From UBA1205 sp045598105 (lineage in GTDB: Bacteria; Bacteroidota; Bacteroidia; Bacteroidales; WCHB1-69): a DNA stretch of 10,693 nt. The position numbers and the translations under genes are program-made. Within the stretch, counting starts at the first letter, position 1; each line of letters starts with the position of its first letter. The notes beneath the pieces are model-generated. The model did not search any database and was not told the origin of the DNA. It worked only from the letters and a program-made list of their open reading frames with translations. Location of the stretch: positions 1 through 10,693 of the forward strand of contig JAZLLK010000081.1 of the NCBI GenBank assembly GCA_045598105.1, read 5' to 3'. Shown here in pieces: positions 1-4,820 of this stretch.

Positions 1-495
1 GCACCGGCGGTAATATTGGACTATATGCACCTTGTTAGCAGCCGCAAAGGATTAGATGTACAGGAACTTATAAAACAGACAGTTACAGGCCTTAAAGACT
101 ATGCCAAAAGGTACGATACTTTTGTTATTGCGATTGTGGCCACCAACAGAACGAGCAACGGCAAGATAACTTTATCTAGTGGCCGAGATAGCAGCAATAT
201 AGAGTATACCGGCGATTATGTTTTATCCCTGGAGTATTATGACATAGACCAGGGCAAAGTAAGTGCCGATAATGTGGACGATGTATCCAAGCTACAGCTT
301 GAGGAATACCGCCGCATGATATTGCGAGTATTAAAGGGCAGATTTATACAGCCTGGAAGATATGCGAGAACATATTTTAACGCAGCACATAATACCTTTT
401 ATGGGGAGAATGATTGGATACCGGCGGAGGCAGTAGAAAAGATAACTCCATTTAATGCAAAGAAAAAAGAAGATAGTAACATGGTATGGAGATAG
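1..495 (+). CDS. Phage-type DNA primase-helicase, C-terminal part
   Basis: This is the end of the primase-helicase that begins at 9023. The frame is open from base 1, so the TTG at 16 is an internal leucine codon (residue 516) and not a start. It carries the second half of the RecA-like helicase: Walker B VILDY (D517 of the joined protein), the DnaB-type VATNR sensor segment (R560), and the GRDSSNIEYTGD segment at about 571-582, equivalent to the DnaB motif where a helicase subunit contacts nucleotide. After this comes a short C-terminal region with KGRFIQPGRYARTYF, like the arginine-rich tail of DnaB-family helicases. The reading frame matches across the 141-base overlap, which supports circularity. 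The stop TAG is at 493-495. A repeat pair and a terminator-like hairpin follow. Confidence 0.93.
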   Translation, partial: APAVILDYMHLVSSRKGLDVQELIKQTVTGLKDYAKRYDTFVIAIVATNRTSNGKITLSSGRDSSNIEYTGDYVLSLEYYDIDQGKVSADNVDDVSKLQLEEYRRMILRVLKGRFIQPGRYARTYFNAAHNTFYGENDWIPAEAVEKITPFNAKKKEDSNMVWR

Positions 496-527
496 TACAG
501 GCTTTAAGCATGAATGAAGCGTGAAAC

Positions 528-565
528 ACTAGCGAGATTTTGTCCCGGTACTAGCGAGATTTTGT
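528..565 (+). repeat. Pair of 16-bp direct repeats, 22-bp period
   Basis: ACTAGCGAGATTTTGT occurs at 528-543 and again at 550-565, a 22-base period. The first copy runs into TGTCCCGG, which is also the end of the iterons at 8109-8264 (CGACTTATTGTCCC). The pair sits 32 bases after the primase-helicase stop. It may be a secondary binding site for the Rep protein or another direct-repeat DNA binder. Confidence 0.7.
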
Positions 566-577
566 TACACAAATTGA

Positions 578-607
578 GGCAACAGCAATAAAGCTGCTGC
601 CTTTTTT
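578..607 (+). terminator. Rho-independent terminator after the primase-helicase gene
   Basis: GGCAACAGC (578-586) pairs with GCTGCTGCC (593-601), with one A/C mismatch and a 6-base loop, and is followed at once by six T residues (602-607). It lies 82 bases after the primase-helicase stop and before the next promoter, where a terminator is expected. Confidence 0.8.
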
Positions 608-691
608 ATTTGCCTTAATGCCTGGATATGTAACAAATGTAACACCATAAAAAGGGGGCTTTTTTGAACTGCAAACGCAACACCCTTTTTA

Positions 692-720
692 TTGTTCTTG
701 TTCTTTTTCTATGATATAAT
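692..720 (+). promoter_or_regulatory. Sigma-70 type promoter for the small-gene cassette
   Basis: TTGTTC at 692-697 and TATAAT at 715-720 are separated by 17 bases. TG at 712-713 gives an extended -10 element. The first gene downstream starts at 815, leaving a leader of roughly 85 bases. Just after the -10 lies ATGCACAAGAGGTTTTAA, nearly the same as an element just upstream of the recombinase promoter. Confidence 0.8.
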
Positions 721-766
721 ATGCACAAGAGGTTTTAATAATGCACGATGTAAAGAAAACTTTACA
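721..766 (+). promoter_or_regulatory. Leader element: shared ATGCACAAGAG motif plus perfect inverted repeat
   Basis: Bases 721-742 match 3275-3296 in 20 of 22 positions. ATGCAC recurs at 741-746. TGTAAAG (749-755) and CTTTACA (760-766) form a perfect 7-bp inverted repeat around AAAA, and the outer CACG/CGTG can extend the stem with an internal loop. Placement over the expected transcription start suggests an operator or a structured 5' leader; which of these is not decided by the sequence. Confidence 0.5.
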
Positions 767-814
767 CATTGCGTGAAAACAATAGATTTATTTTGAGGTA
801 CAGGAGGTTACAGT

Positions 815-1015
815 ATGGCTTTAACGCCTATAAAAGCAATAAGGGCAAAGTGTTTAGATTGCAGCGGCGGACAGTATAAAGAAGTGACTTTATGCCCGGT
901 AAAAACTTGTTCCCTATACCCATACAGAAAAGGGCATAGACCACGGGCGGAGGATTTGGCAGCAGATACCGGCATAAACGAAAAAACAGAAGATAGCAGC
1001 ATAGTTATAGAGTAG
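815..1015 (+). CDS. Small phage-type zinc-ribbon-like protein (KCLDC motif)
   Basis: This 66-residue protein begins with AIRAKCLDCSGGQYKEV and continues VKTCSLYPYRKGHRP. Four cysteines (CLDC at the start, then one in TLCPVKTC and a second four residues later) suggest a small metal-binding knuckle. I recognise this as a conserved small protein of Firmicutes prophages and related mobile elements, often in the gene run before the terminase; its biochemical function is not established to my knowledge. The start is fixed by a perfect AGGAGG at 802-807, seven bases before the ATG. It is the first gene of a five-gene cassette. Its TAG stop overlaps the AGGAGG of the next gene, so the two are co-translated. 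After residue 45 the sequence is acidic and looks disordered. Confidence 0.88.
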   Translation: MALTPIKAIRAKCLDCSGGQYKEVTLCPVKTCSLYPYRKGHRPRAEDLAADTGINEKTEDSSIVIE

Positions 1016-1026
1016 GAGGCCATAAT

Positions 1027-1194
1027 ATGAACGATAGAGCAAAAGAAGCAAGACGAGAATATAAAAGAAGATGGAACGCAGCCAATAAAGATAAAGTGAA
1101 AGCAGCCCAGGAGCGTTATTGGAACAAGATAGCAGAACAACAGGCAGCAGATACACAGGAAGTTACAGACAAACCGACTATACAGGAGGCATAA
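1027..1194 (+). CDS. Small charged helical phage-type protein (55 aa)
   Basis: A 55-residue product starting MNDRAKEARREYKRRWN, highly charged and predicted mostly helical, with the pattern REYKRRWNAANKDKVKAAQERYW. This resembles a short protein seen in clostridial prophages next to KCLDC-type and HTH-type genes; no function is known to me. AGGAGG at 1014-1019, sharing bases with the preceding stop codon, lies seven bases before the ATG. The tail (residues 37-55) is polar and includes the residues encoded by a GGCAGCAGAT motif that recurs through the element. The next gene begins 9 bases after the TAA and in the same reading frame. Confidence 0.8.
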   Translation: MNDRAKEARREYKRRWNAANKDKVKAAQERYWNKIAEQQAADTQEVTDKPTIQEA

Positions 1195-1203
1195 CAAAAA
1201 CAA

Positions 1204-1509
1204 GTGATTTACGAACTTTTAAAAGTAGGCAAGGAAAACGCCATAACCGGCAAAGATTTAGCAGCTTTACTTAATTGCGATATTAGAGAGATTACCGCCC
1301 ATATTGAGGCGGAACGCCGAGCCGGGCAGCCAATTTGTGCAAGTGCGGCCGGTAGTCATGGCGGTTATTATTTAGCGGCTAATGATGAAGAATTACAGGA
1401 GTATTGCAACAGGATACAGCACCGAGCAGCGGAGTTATTCAAGACCAGGAGAGCATTACTAAATGTTCTTAAACAGGCAGCAGATAAAAAAGCCCAGGAA
1501 CAGGAGTAA
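1204..1509 (+). CDS. Phage-type helix-turn-helix protein (101 aa, GTG start)
   Basis: The N-terminal half (YELLKVGKENAITGKDLA, then ALLNCDIREITAHIEAERRAG, then PICASAAGSHGGYYLA) has the layout of a winged helix: helix, helix-turn-recognition helix, then a short beta wing ending GGYYLA. This is a common small protein of Firmicutes prophages and I infer DNA binding. The C-terminal part from about residue 60 is a long charged helix (RIQHRAAELFKTRRALLNVLKQ) that could form a coiled coil. The start is GTG. The only good ribosome site, AGGAGG at 1184-1189, lies 14 bases upstream inside the end of the previous gene, which is long; translational coupling with the gene that stops at 1194 may compensate. 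No ATG suits better. Confidence 0.82.
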   Translation: MIYELLKVGKENAITGKDLAALLNCDIREITAHIEAERRAGQPICASAAGSHGGYYLAANDEELQEYCNRIQHRAAELFKTRRALLNVLKQAADKKAQEQE

Positions 1510-1513
1510 GAGC

Positions 1514-1714
1514 ATGAACAGAATACCATTAACCCAATGCAAGAATGAGGCAGAACGCCGGGAGCATTGGCCACAGATATGTAAATTTGCTGATTTGCTA
1601 CAGCAGACACCGAACCCGGAAAAAGTAGCAAAGGCGGCTTTAGTAGTAATTAAAATGCGAGAAAAAGAGGAGGAGTATGACAAAACAGCGGAAGTACAAC
1701 ACGCAGAACCTTAA
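1514..1714 (+). CDS. Small phage-type protein of unknown function (66 aa)
   Basis: A 66-residue protein starting MNRIPLTQCKNEAERREHW. I do not recognise a defined function. Visible: a conserved-looking start rich in charged residues, a central helical segment (PQICKFADLLQQTPNPEKVAKAALVVIKM) and a charged tail. The ATG at 1514 has AGGAG at 1502-1506, seven bases upstream and overlapping the end of the previous gene, and is preferred to an upstream in-frame TTG at 1463 that would lie deep inside the neighbour. Its last 38 bases overlap the next gene, whose ribosome site is inside it. This tight overlap marks it as part of one operon with the genes on both sides. Confidence 0.75.
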   Translation: MNRIPLTQCKNEAERREHWPQICKFADLLQQTPNPEKVAKAALVVIKMREKEEEYDKTAEVQHAEP

Positions 1715-1928
1715 ACCTTTTAATACACTAACCGAAGAGGAAAAGCATGATATACGGAGCAAAGGCGGTATTGCAAGTGCTGCTGCCAGGAGGCGGAGAC
1801 GAGAAGAGGCCAAACTAGAGATAGACAAAAACCGCCTACTTGAAAAACTTGTCCAGGAACGATTAAAAAGCCAGGGAAGTATAAATACCGCATTATCTTT
1901 ACCGGCCAATGAAAAAATACCGGGGTAG
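1677..1928 (+). CDS. KGG-type small phage protein (83 aa)
   Basis: An 83-residue basic protein with NLKPFNTLTEEEKHDIRSKG followed by GIASAAARRRRREEAK. The pattern 'N-L-x-P-[FL]-x(3)-[TS]-x-E-E-x(3)-I-x-[SAR]-K-G-G-x-A-S' is that of a small protein frequently encoded just before the small terminase subunit or HNH gene in Firmicutes phages. Its function is unknown, though nucleic-acid binding would suit the arginine stretch. A GAGGAGGAG tract just before the ATG provides the ribosome site, and the gene overlaps its upstream neighbour by 38 bases. In a phage, packaging genes would come next; here a short doubtful frame and a strong terminator follow instead. This is the key evidence that the cassette is phage-derived yet separated from virion genes. 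Confidence 0.82.
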   Translation: MTKQRKYNTQNLKPFNTLTEEEKHDIRSKGGIASAAARRRRREEAKLEIDKNRLLEKLVQERLKSQGSINTALSLPANEKIPG

Positions 1929-1931
1929 TAA

Positions 1932-2018
1932 ATGCCCGGCAATCCTTTATACAGGAGGCTTTATATTCAGCCCCAGGAGGGCTTTTATAAGTACACCCAA
2001 CAAAGATACAGGCAATAA
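1932..2018 (+). CDS. Possible 28-aa peptide at the end of the cassette
   Basis: An ATG four bases after the preceding stop opens a 28-codon frame whose product is rich in tyrosine, glutamine and arginine (MPGNPLYRRLYIQ at the start). Its stop falls inside the terminator hairpin. The only upstream purine run is GGGG at 1921-1924, a poor ribosome site, so expression would depend on coupling to the gene ending at 1928. Two further AGGAGG-like runs (near 1953 and 1974) have no start codon after them. It may be the remnant of a longer gene cut off by the terminator. Low confidence. Confidence 0.25.
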   Translation: MPGNPLYRRLYIQPQEGFYKYTQQRYRQ

Positions 2019-2038
2019 GTGAAAAGCCTGTATTTTTT
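2006..2038 (+). terminator. Rho-independent terminator of the small-gene operon
   Basis: ATACAGGC (2006-2013) pairs perfectly with GCCTGTAT (2026-2033) around a 12-base loop, followed by a T run to 2038. It closes the operon that begins at the promoter 692-720. Confidence 0.88.
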
Positions 2039-2122
2039 GATTTCATGGCTTTACCTGGAGGAATAACAGGCAGCAGAACAGCGGCGAGGCACAGTAACGG
2101 CAATGTGCATTACAGTAACATT

Positions 2123-2138
2123 GTTTAATTTATTAAAC
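2123..2138. repeat. Palindrome GTTTAAT-TT-ATTAAAC, copy 1
   Basis: Two 7-base arms, GTTTAAT and ATTAAAC, are separated by TT. A nearly identical copy with GT in the centre lies at 3013-3028, and the bases beyond also match (TG before, then TGC two bases after). ACATTG is repeated on both sides here. It could be a regulator or recombinase binding site. Confidence 0.65.
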
Positions 2139-2239
2139 ATTGCAACAACCTTGCTACAAAGCTGCGACAGGAAACAGAGAAATAAATTTTATTGTGGATA
2201 TGGGCGGAAAGCAGCAAAGCAAATTAAGGCATTGTATGC

Positions 2240-2320
2240 GGTATAGGGGGGATACCCACCCCACCCCGGGGCGGCCGTCATTCAAGCCGCCGTACTGTAC
2301 AAATTTCTGCGAGCCATTTT
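2240..2320. other. GC-rich cos-like patch
   Basis: In otherwise AT-rich sequence this patch holds GGTAT-AGGGGGG-ATACC (2240-2256, perfect 5-base arms), runs of CCACCCC and CCCCGGGG, and GCGGC/GCCGC arms (2271-2275 and 2286-2290), followed by CGTACTGTACAAATTTCTGC. The setting after a KGG-type gene and before bent DNA resembles the cohesive-end region in front of the terminase genes of some Firmicutes phages. The similarity is from memory of such regions and not from an alignment. A replication origin element is an alternative. Confidence 0.35.
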
Positions 2321-2371
2321 TTAGATAAAAGGGGGTAAAGGTAGTTTCTACCGATATTTTGATTCTTTTAC

Positions 2372-2442
2372 AAAAAGGCTGCGAAAAGTGACGTATTTTG
2401 ACCTAAAAAGCACCAAAAGTACGCCAAAAACACGCCAAAAAA
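2372..2442. other. Helically phased A-tracts, predicted bent DNA
   Basis: A-tracts begin at 2372, 2384, 2405, 2415, 2426 and 2437. The last four are spaced 10, 11 and 11 bases, close to one helical turn, and the last two repeat units are CGCCAAAAA. Such phasing is known to give intrinsic curvature, as found at origins, promoters and packaging sites. Confidence 0.65.
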
Positions 2443-2534
2443 CGCCCATACAGAATACTTTTTAGTGGCCAGGGGAACTTTTGCGGACTCTATAAAAAGG
2501 CGGTATATGCCGAAAATGAAGCCCTTAAAAAGAA

Positions 2535-2566
2535 TTTCGTTACATGATATTGCACTTTCGTTACAT
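2535..2566 (+). repeat. TTTCGTTACAT direct repeat, 21-bp period
   Basis: The 11-base sequence occurs at 2535-2545 and 2556-2566, two helical turns apart, right after the bent DNA. It may be a protein binding pair; the partner is unknown. Confidence 0.6.
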
Positions 2567-2606
2567 TAAATCACACACGCAGCATATTATTTGATAACAT
2601 GACCAC

Positions 2607-2685
2607 GCAGCCAAGCGGCTGCTGCATCAATCTTTCATACATTGAAACAGGAGGACAGCTAGTTATTGGCTGTCTTTTCTGTTTT
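2607..2685 (+). terminator. Hairpin pair ending in a terminator
   Basis: GCAGCC (2607-2612) and GGCTGC (2617-2622) form a hairpin with a 4-base loop. Downstream GACAGC (2654-2659) pairs with GCTGTC (2669-2674) and is followed by TTTTCTGTTTTT, a rho-independent terminator shape. No gene ends here, so it may end read-through from upstream or a small untranslated RNA whose promoter I cannot place. Confidence 0.55.
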
Positions 2686-2704
2686 TATTGTCTGTTTTGT
2701 CATT

Positions 2705-2815
2705 CCCTAAAAAGGGGCTATCCTCACAAATCTTACACCCTAAAAAGAGTGTATCCCGAGTTTCCCGACCCCTAAAAAAGAGAGTATCCGGCCATTTCGG
2801 ACACCCTAAAAAGAG
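2705..2815. repeat. Four CCCTAAAAAG repeats with about 33-bp period
   Basis: Copies start at 2705, 2738, 2770 and 2804 (spacings 33, 32, 34). The first three extend to a TATCC end: CCCTAAAAAGGGGCTATCC, CCCTAAAAAGAGTGTATCC, and CCCTAAAAAAGAGAGTATCC. The second copy carries TACAC...GTGTA arms (2734-2753). A one-base indel in copy 3 would shift any reading frame, which argues for DNA binding sites and not for a repeated peptide. The period of about three helical turns would place bound proteins on one face. Confidence 0.75.
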
Positions 2816-2963
2816 ACCTGGCAGCAGATAGTACAGAAAATTGCAGATTTTTTCACATTTTACCGGGGGAGGTTTGGAAACTTCCAACTTGCAGCCAAGT
2901 ATATAATTTGGCGATGCTTGCTAAAAAATACCCTTTTTATTTTTTTGAGTTATTCAGCCAGGT

Positions 2964-2979
2964 AAAGCGGCCTGTATGC
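2964..2979 (+). repeat. 16-bp direct repeat AAAGCGGCCTGTATGC, copy 1
   Basis: This exact sequence recurs at 4550-4565. The two copies flank the recombinase promoter and gene. They are candidate crossover or attachment core sites. Confidence 0.6.
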
Positions 2980-3012
2980 AAATACGCATTACCCCTACCC
3001 CGGGGCTATTGT

Positions 3013-3028
3013 GTTTAATGTATTAAAC
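3013..3028. repeat. Palindrome GTTTAAT-GT-ATTAAAC, copy 2
   Basis: The same 7-base arms as at 2123-2138 with a GT centre, in the same flanking context. The two copies are 890 bases apart in the same orientation and enclose most of the gene-free region. Confidence 0.65.
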
Positions 3029-3084
3029 GCTGCCTAACTGTTTTTCGGTTAAATCACTAGCCGGAGGGGTTAATTTGCAAATAA

Positions 3085-3130
3085 GGGATAATACATTTAT
3101 GTGGGGGATATATAAAACGGATGGGGGATA
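3085..3130 (+). repeat. Three GGGATA repeats with exact 20-bp period
   Basis: GGGATA starts at 3085, 3105 and 3125. The last two share the longer TGGGGGATAT (3102-3111 and 3122-3131). Such regularly spaced short repeats look like iterons or recombinase arm sites. Confidence 0.55.
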
Positions 3131-3274
3131 TTTAAGCCAAATCCGGGCTTTTCTTTATTGGGTATATATGAATATAGGGAACGCATGAAAACGGCCGAAA
3201 ATGGCCAATTATAGGGGTATATCTGCTGCCATGATGGATATTAAAACGAGGGCGACTAGCACAATATGCACACA

Positions 3275-3346
3275 ATGCACAAGAGATTTTAACAATACAA
3301 GCAAATGCAAATATTTGTTGAAATAAAGAGGCTATAGCTGTATAAT
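3275..3346 (+). promoter_or_regulatory. Promoter and operator-like elements of the recombinase gene
   Basis: TTGAAA (3318-3323) and TATAAT (3341-3346) are 17 bases apart, a strong sigma-70 type promoter. Immediately upstream are the perfect palindrome CAAATATTTG (3308-3317) and the element 3275-3296, nearly identical to 721-742 at the other promoter. ATGCACA occurs twice in 3266-3281. These could bind a shared regulator. Confidence 0.8.
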
Positions 3347-3397
3347 AGAAATAGAAATAGAACACTACAGCAAAGGCTAGTAGCCAGGAGGTTTGAT

Positions 3398-4549
3398 ATG
3401 AACGCATTACAAATTAACGGAAATACAGCATTACAAGCACAGCCTATTATTGCGGATAAGTATTTAGTTAGTTTTCTTAATTTCATTGATAGACCTAACC
3501 TGGAGAACCCGGACAAGTACAGCAAGACCGAGCAAACATATTTAACCAACCTTAAACAGTTTGCGGCATGGTTAAGTGAGCAAGGTATTACACAGCCTGT
3601 AAGAGAAAATATCATTGCTTACAGGGATTATTTACTTACAAAGTGCAAACCTAACACAGTTGCACAGTATTTAAGGACAGTATGCCAGTTTTTTAGATGG
3701 GCAGCGAGCGAGGGCTTATATGACAATATAGCCGATAATATCCACGCCCCTAAAGTAAGACACGATGCACATAAAAAAGAGGCATTACAGCCAAGTGAAG
3801 TGCTAGACATTGAGAACAACATACAGGAAACAGCTACAGCAAATGCAAACCTGGCAGCAGATAATGCAAAGGACACCGCCGGCAGAATCGAGAGAGCCAC
3901 AGAACAGGGCAAGAGATTATACGCAATGTATCTTTTAACAGTAACAGCCGGATTGAGAACTATTGAACTTGAAAGAGCCAATGTAAAGGATTTAGTTGTA
4001 AAGAACGGCAACGCCTCAATTTACCTTTGGAGAAAAGGCCATACAGAGGCAGATATAAATAAACCTATTGCCCCGGAAGTATACGCAGCAATAAAAGACT
4101 ATCTCAAGAGCCGAACCGATGGAGCAAAGGCAAACAGCCCTTTATTTGTTGCTACAGGAAACCGCAGCGGCGGCAAGCGTATTGCAGCAAGAACTATTAG
4201 CCAAATGCTTAAAAAGGCCATGAGGGAGGCCGGATATGACAGCGAGAGGCTTACAGCCCACAGCTTGAGACACACAGCAGCACAAACAGTATTAACCCTC
4301 ACAAATAACAATATCTATGAGGCACAGAAGTATTTAGACCATGCCAACCCGGCAACAACAGAAAGATATTTAAGAGAATCAGCGGAGCAGAAACAGCACC
4401 AGGCAACAATAGCCAATGGAGTATATGCCATTTATCACGGCCGCCAGGACAGCGACAACAACCGCAGCCGCCTGGAACAGCTTGTAAATACCATGAACCC
4501 GGAGCAGCTTACACAGCTTTTAGGCGTAGCTGCTGCCATAGCAAAATAA
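3398..4549 (+). CDS. Tyrosine recombinase / integrase (XerC/D-like)
   Basis: A 383-residue site-specific recombinase. Residues about 41-118 form the SAM-like core-binding domain (YSKTEQTYLTNLKQFAAWLS through the NTVAQYLRTVCQFFRW helices). The catalytic domain has all expected residues: R187 in TAGLRTIEL, K213 in WRKGH, H288 and R291 in HSLRHTAA, H314 in LDHANPATT and the nucleophile Y324. A charged stretch at about 136-170 before the catalytic arginine and a tail of some 50 residues after the tyrosine are longer than in minimal Xer proteins. AGGAGG at 3386-3391 lies six bases before the ATG. It could resolve plasmid multimers or integrate the circle into a chromosome. The 16-bp repeats flanking it, and the twin palindromes upstream, are possible targets. 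A phage-type integrase and a plasmid resolvase cannot be told apart from sequence alone. Confidence 0.93.
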   Translation: MNALQINGNTALQAQPIIADKYLVSFLNFIDRPNLENPDKYSKTEQTYLTNLKQFAAWLSEQGITQPVRENIIAYRDYLLTKCKPNTVAQYLRTVCQFFRWAASEGLYDNIADNIHAPKVRHDAHKKEALQPSEVLDIENNIQETATANANLAADNAKDTAGRIERATEQGKRLYAMYLLTVTAGLRTIELERANVKDLVVKNGNASIYLWRKGHTEADINKPIAPEVYAAIKDYLKSRTDGAKANSPLFVATGNRSGGKRIAARTISQMLKKAMREAGYDSERLTAHSLRHTAAQTVLTLTNNNIYEAQKYLDHANPATTERYLRESAEQKQHQATIANGVYAIYHGRQDSDNNRSRLEQLVNTMNPEQLTQLLGVAAAIAK

Positions 4550-4565
4550 AAAGCGGCCTGTATGC
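4550..4565 (+). repeat. 16-bp direct repeat AAAGCGGCCTGTATGC, copy 2
   Basis: It begins at the base after the recombinase stop codon. GCCTGTA within it (4556-4562) also pairs with TACAGGC at 4592-4598, an inverted repeat with a 29-base spacer and no T run, so it is not a normal terminator. Attachment sites often lie next to integrase genes. Confidence 0.6.
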
Positions 4566-4634
4566 GATTATTCTTTAACGGAATGAACAATTACAGGCTG
4601 AAGATAATTTTAAAAGCAAACAGGAGGGCTTGTC

Positions 4635-4820
4635 ATGAATGAGATTACAATTAAAACCGACAAAACAGGGGCATTTGTACTTGCAGCAGCATTAGGCTTT
4701 TTGGAGGACGAGGTAAAGGAAGATATAAACAGCAAGGACGAAAGATACACCGGCGTTATAAGTGGCATGATTCAATCATATTTAGATGACTTCCTGGAAC
4801 AGATAAAAGCCCAAATATAA
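4635..4820 (+). CDS. Small acidic protein of unknown function (61 aa)
   Basis: A 61-residue protein starting MNEITIKTDKTGAFVLAAAL. Visible: a short polar start, a hydrophobic helix (GAFVLAAALGFLEDEV), a charged loop (KEDINSKDERY) and an amphipathic final helix (VISGMIQSYLDDFLEQIKAQI). The hydrophobic stretch is too short and interrupted for a membrane segment. I do not recognise the family. AGGAGG at 4622-4627, seven bases before the ATG, makes expression likely. It follows the recombinase by 85 bases with no clear terminator between, so it may be read from the recombinase promoter. Confidence 0.7.
   Translation: MNEITIKTDKTGAFVLAAALGFLEDEVKEDINSKDERYTGVISGMIQSYLDDFLEQIKAQI

Larger units (their letters stand above)
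2039..3397. other. Structure-rich region without convincing genes (about 1.35 kb)
   Basis: No frame on either strand has a good start with a ribosome site. The region holds, in order: one copy of a twin palindrome (2123-2138), a GC-rich cos-like patch (about 2240-2320), phased A-tracts (2372-2442), a repeated TTTCGTTACAT (2535-2566), a perfect hairpin GCAGCC/GGCTGC (2607-2622), a terminator (2654-2685), four 33-bp-spaced CCCTAAAAAG repeats (2705-2815), a 16-bp repeat copy (2964-2979), the second twin palindrome (3013-3028), GGGATA repeats of 20-bp period (3085-3130) and the recombinase promoter. This density of cis elements fits a replication, recombination or packaging locus. Confidence 0.6.

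Noticed and set aside
16..495. Separate gene starting at TTG 16
   Set aside because: The frame is open upstream around the circle; this codon is an internal leucine of the primase-helicase.
648..690. Second terminator (AAAAAGGG...CCCTTTTT)
   Set aside because: The possible stem has a loop of about 27 bases and lies just before the promoter; the hairpin at 578-607 already explains termination.
2193..2201. DnaA box TGTGGATAT
   Set aside because: A single near-match (one mismatch to TGTGGATAA) with no companions is not enough to call a DnaA-dependent origin.
2140..2328. Plus-strand 62-aa frame over the cos-like patch
   Set aside because: It has a TTG start, no ribosome site and unusual composition driven by the GC-rich patch.
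2599..2773. Plus-strand 58-aa frame starting MTTQPSGCC
   Set aside because: No ribosome site, and it runs through a hairpin, a terminator and the repeat array.
2705..2815. CRISPR array
   Set aside because: Repeats are short and imperfect, the gaps between them are only about 13-15 bases, and no cas gene is present.
2663..2887. Minus-strand 74-aa frame with repeated LFLGC
   Set aside because: It has a TTG start without a ribosome site. The peptide repeats come from the 33-bp DNA repeats, and an indel in one copy breaks the peptide pattern.
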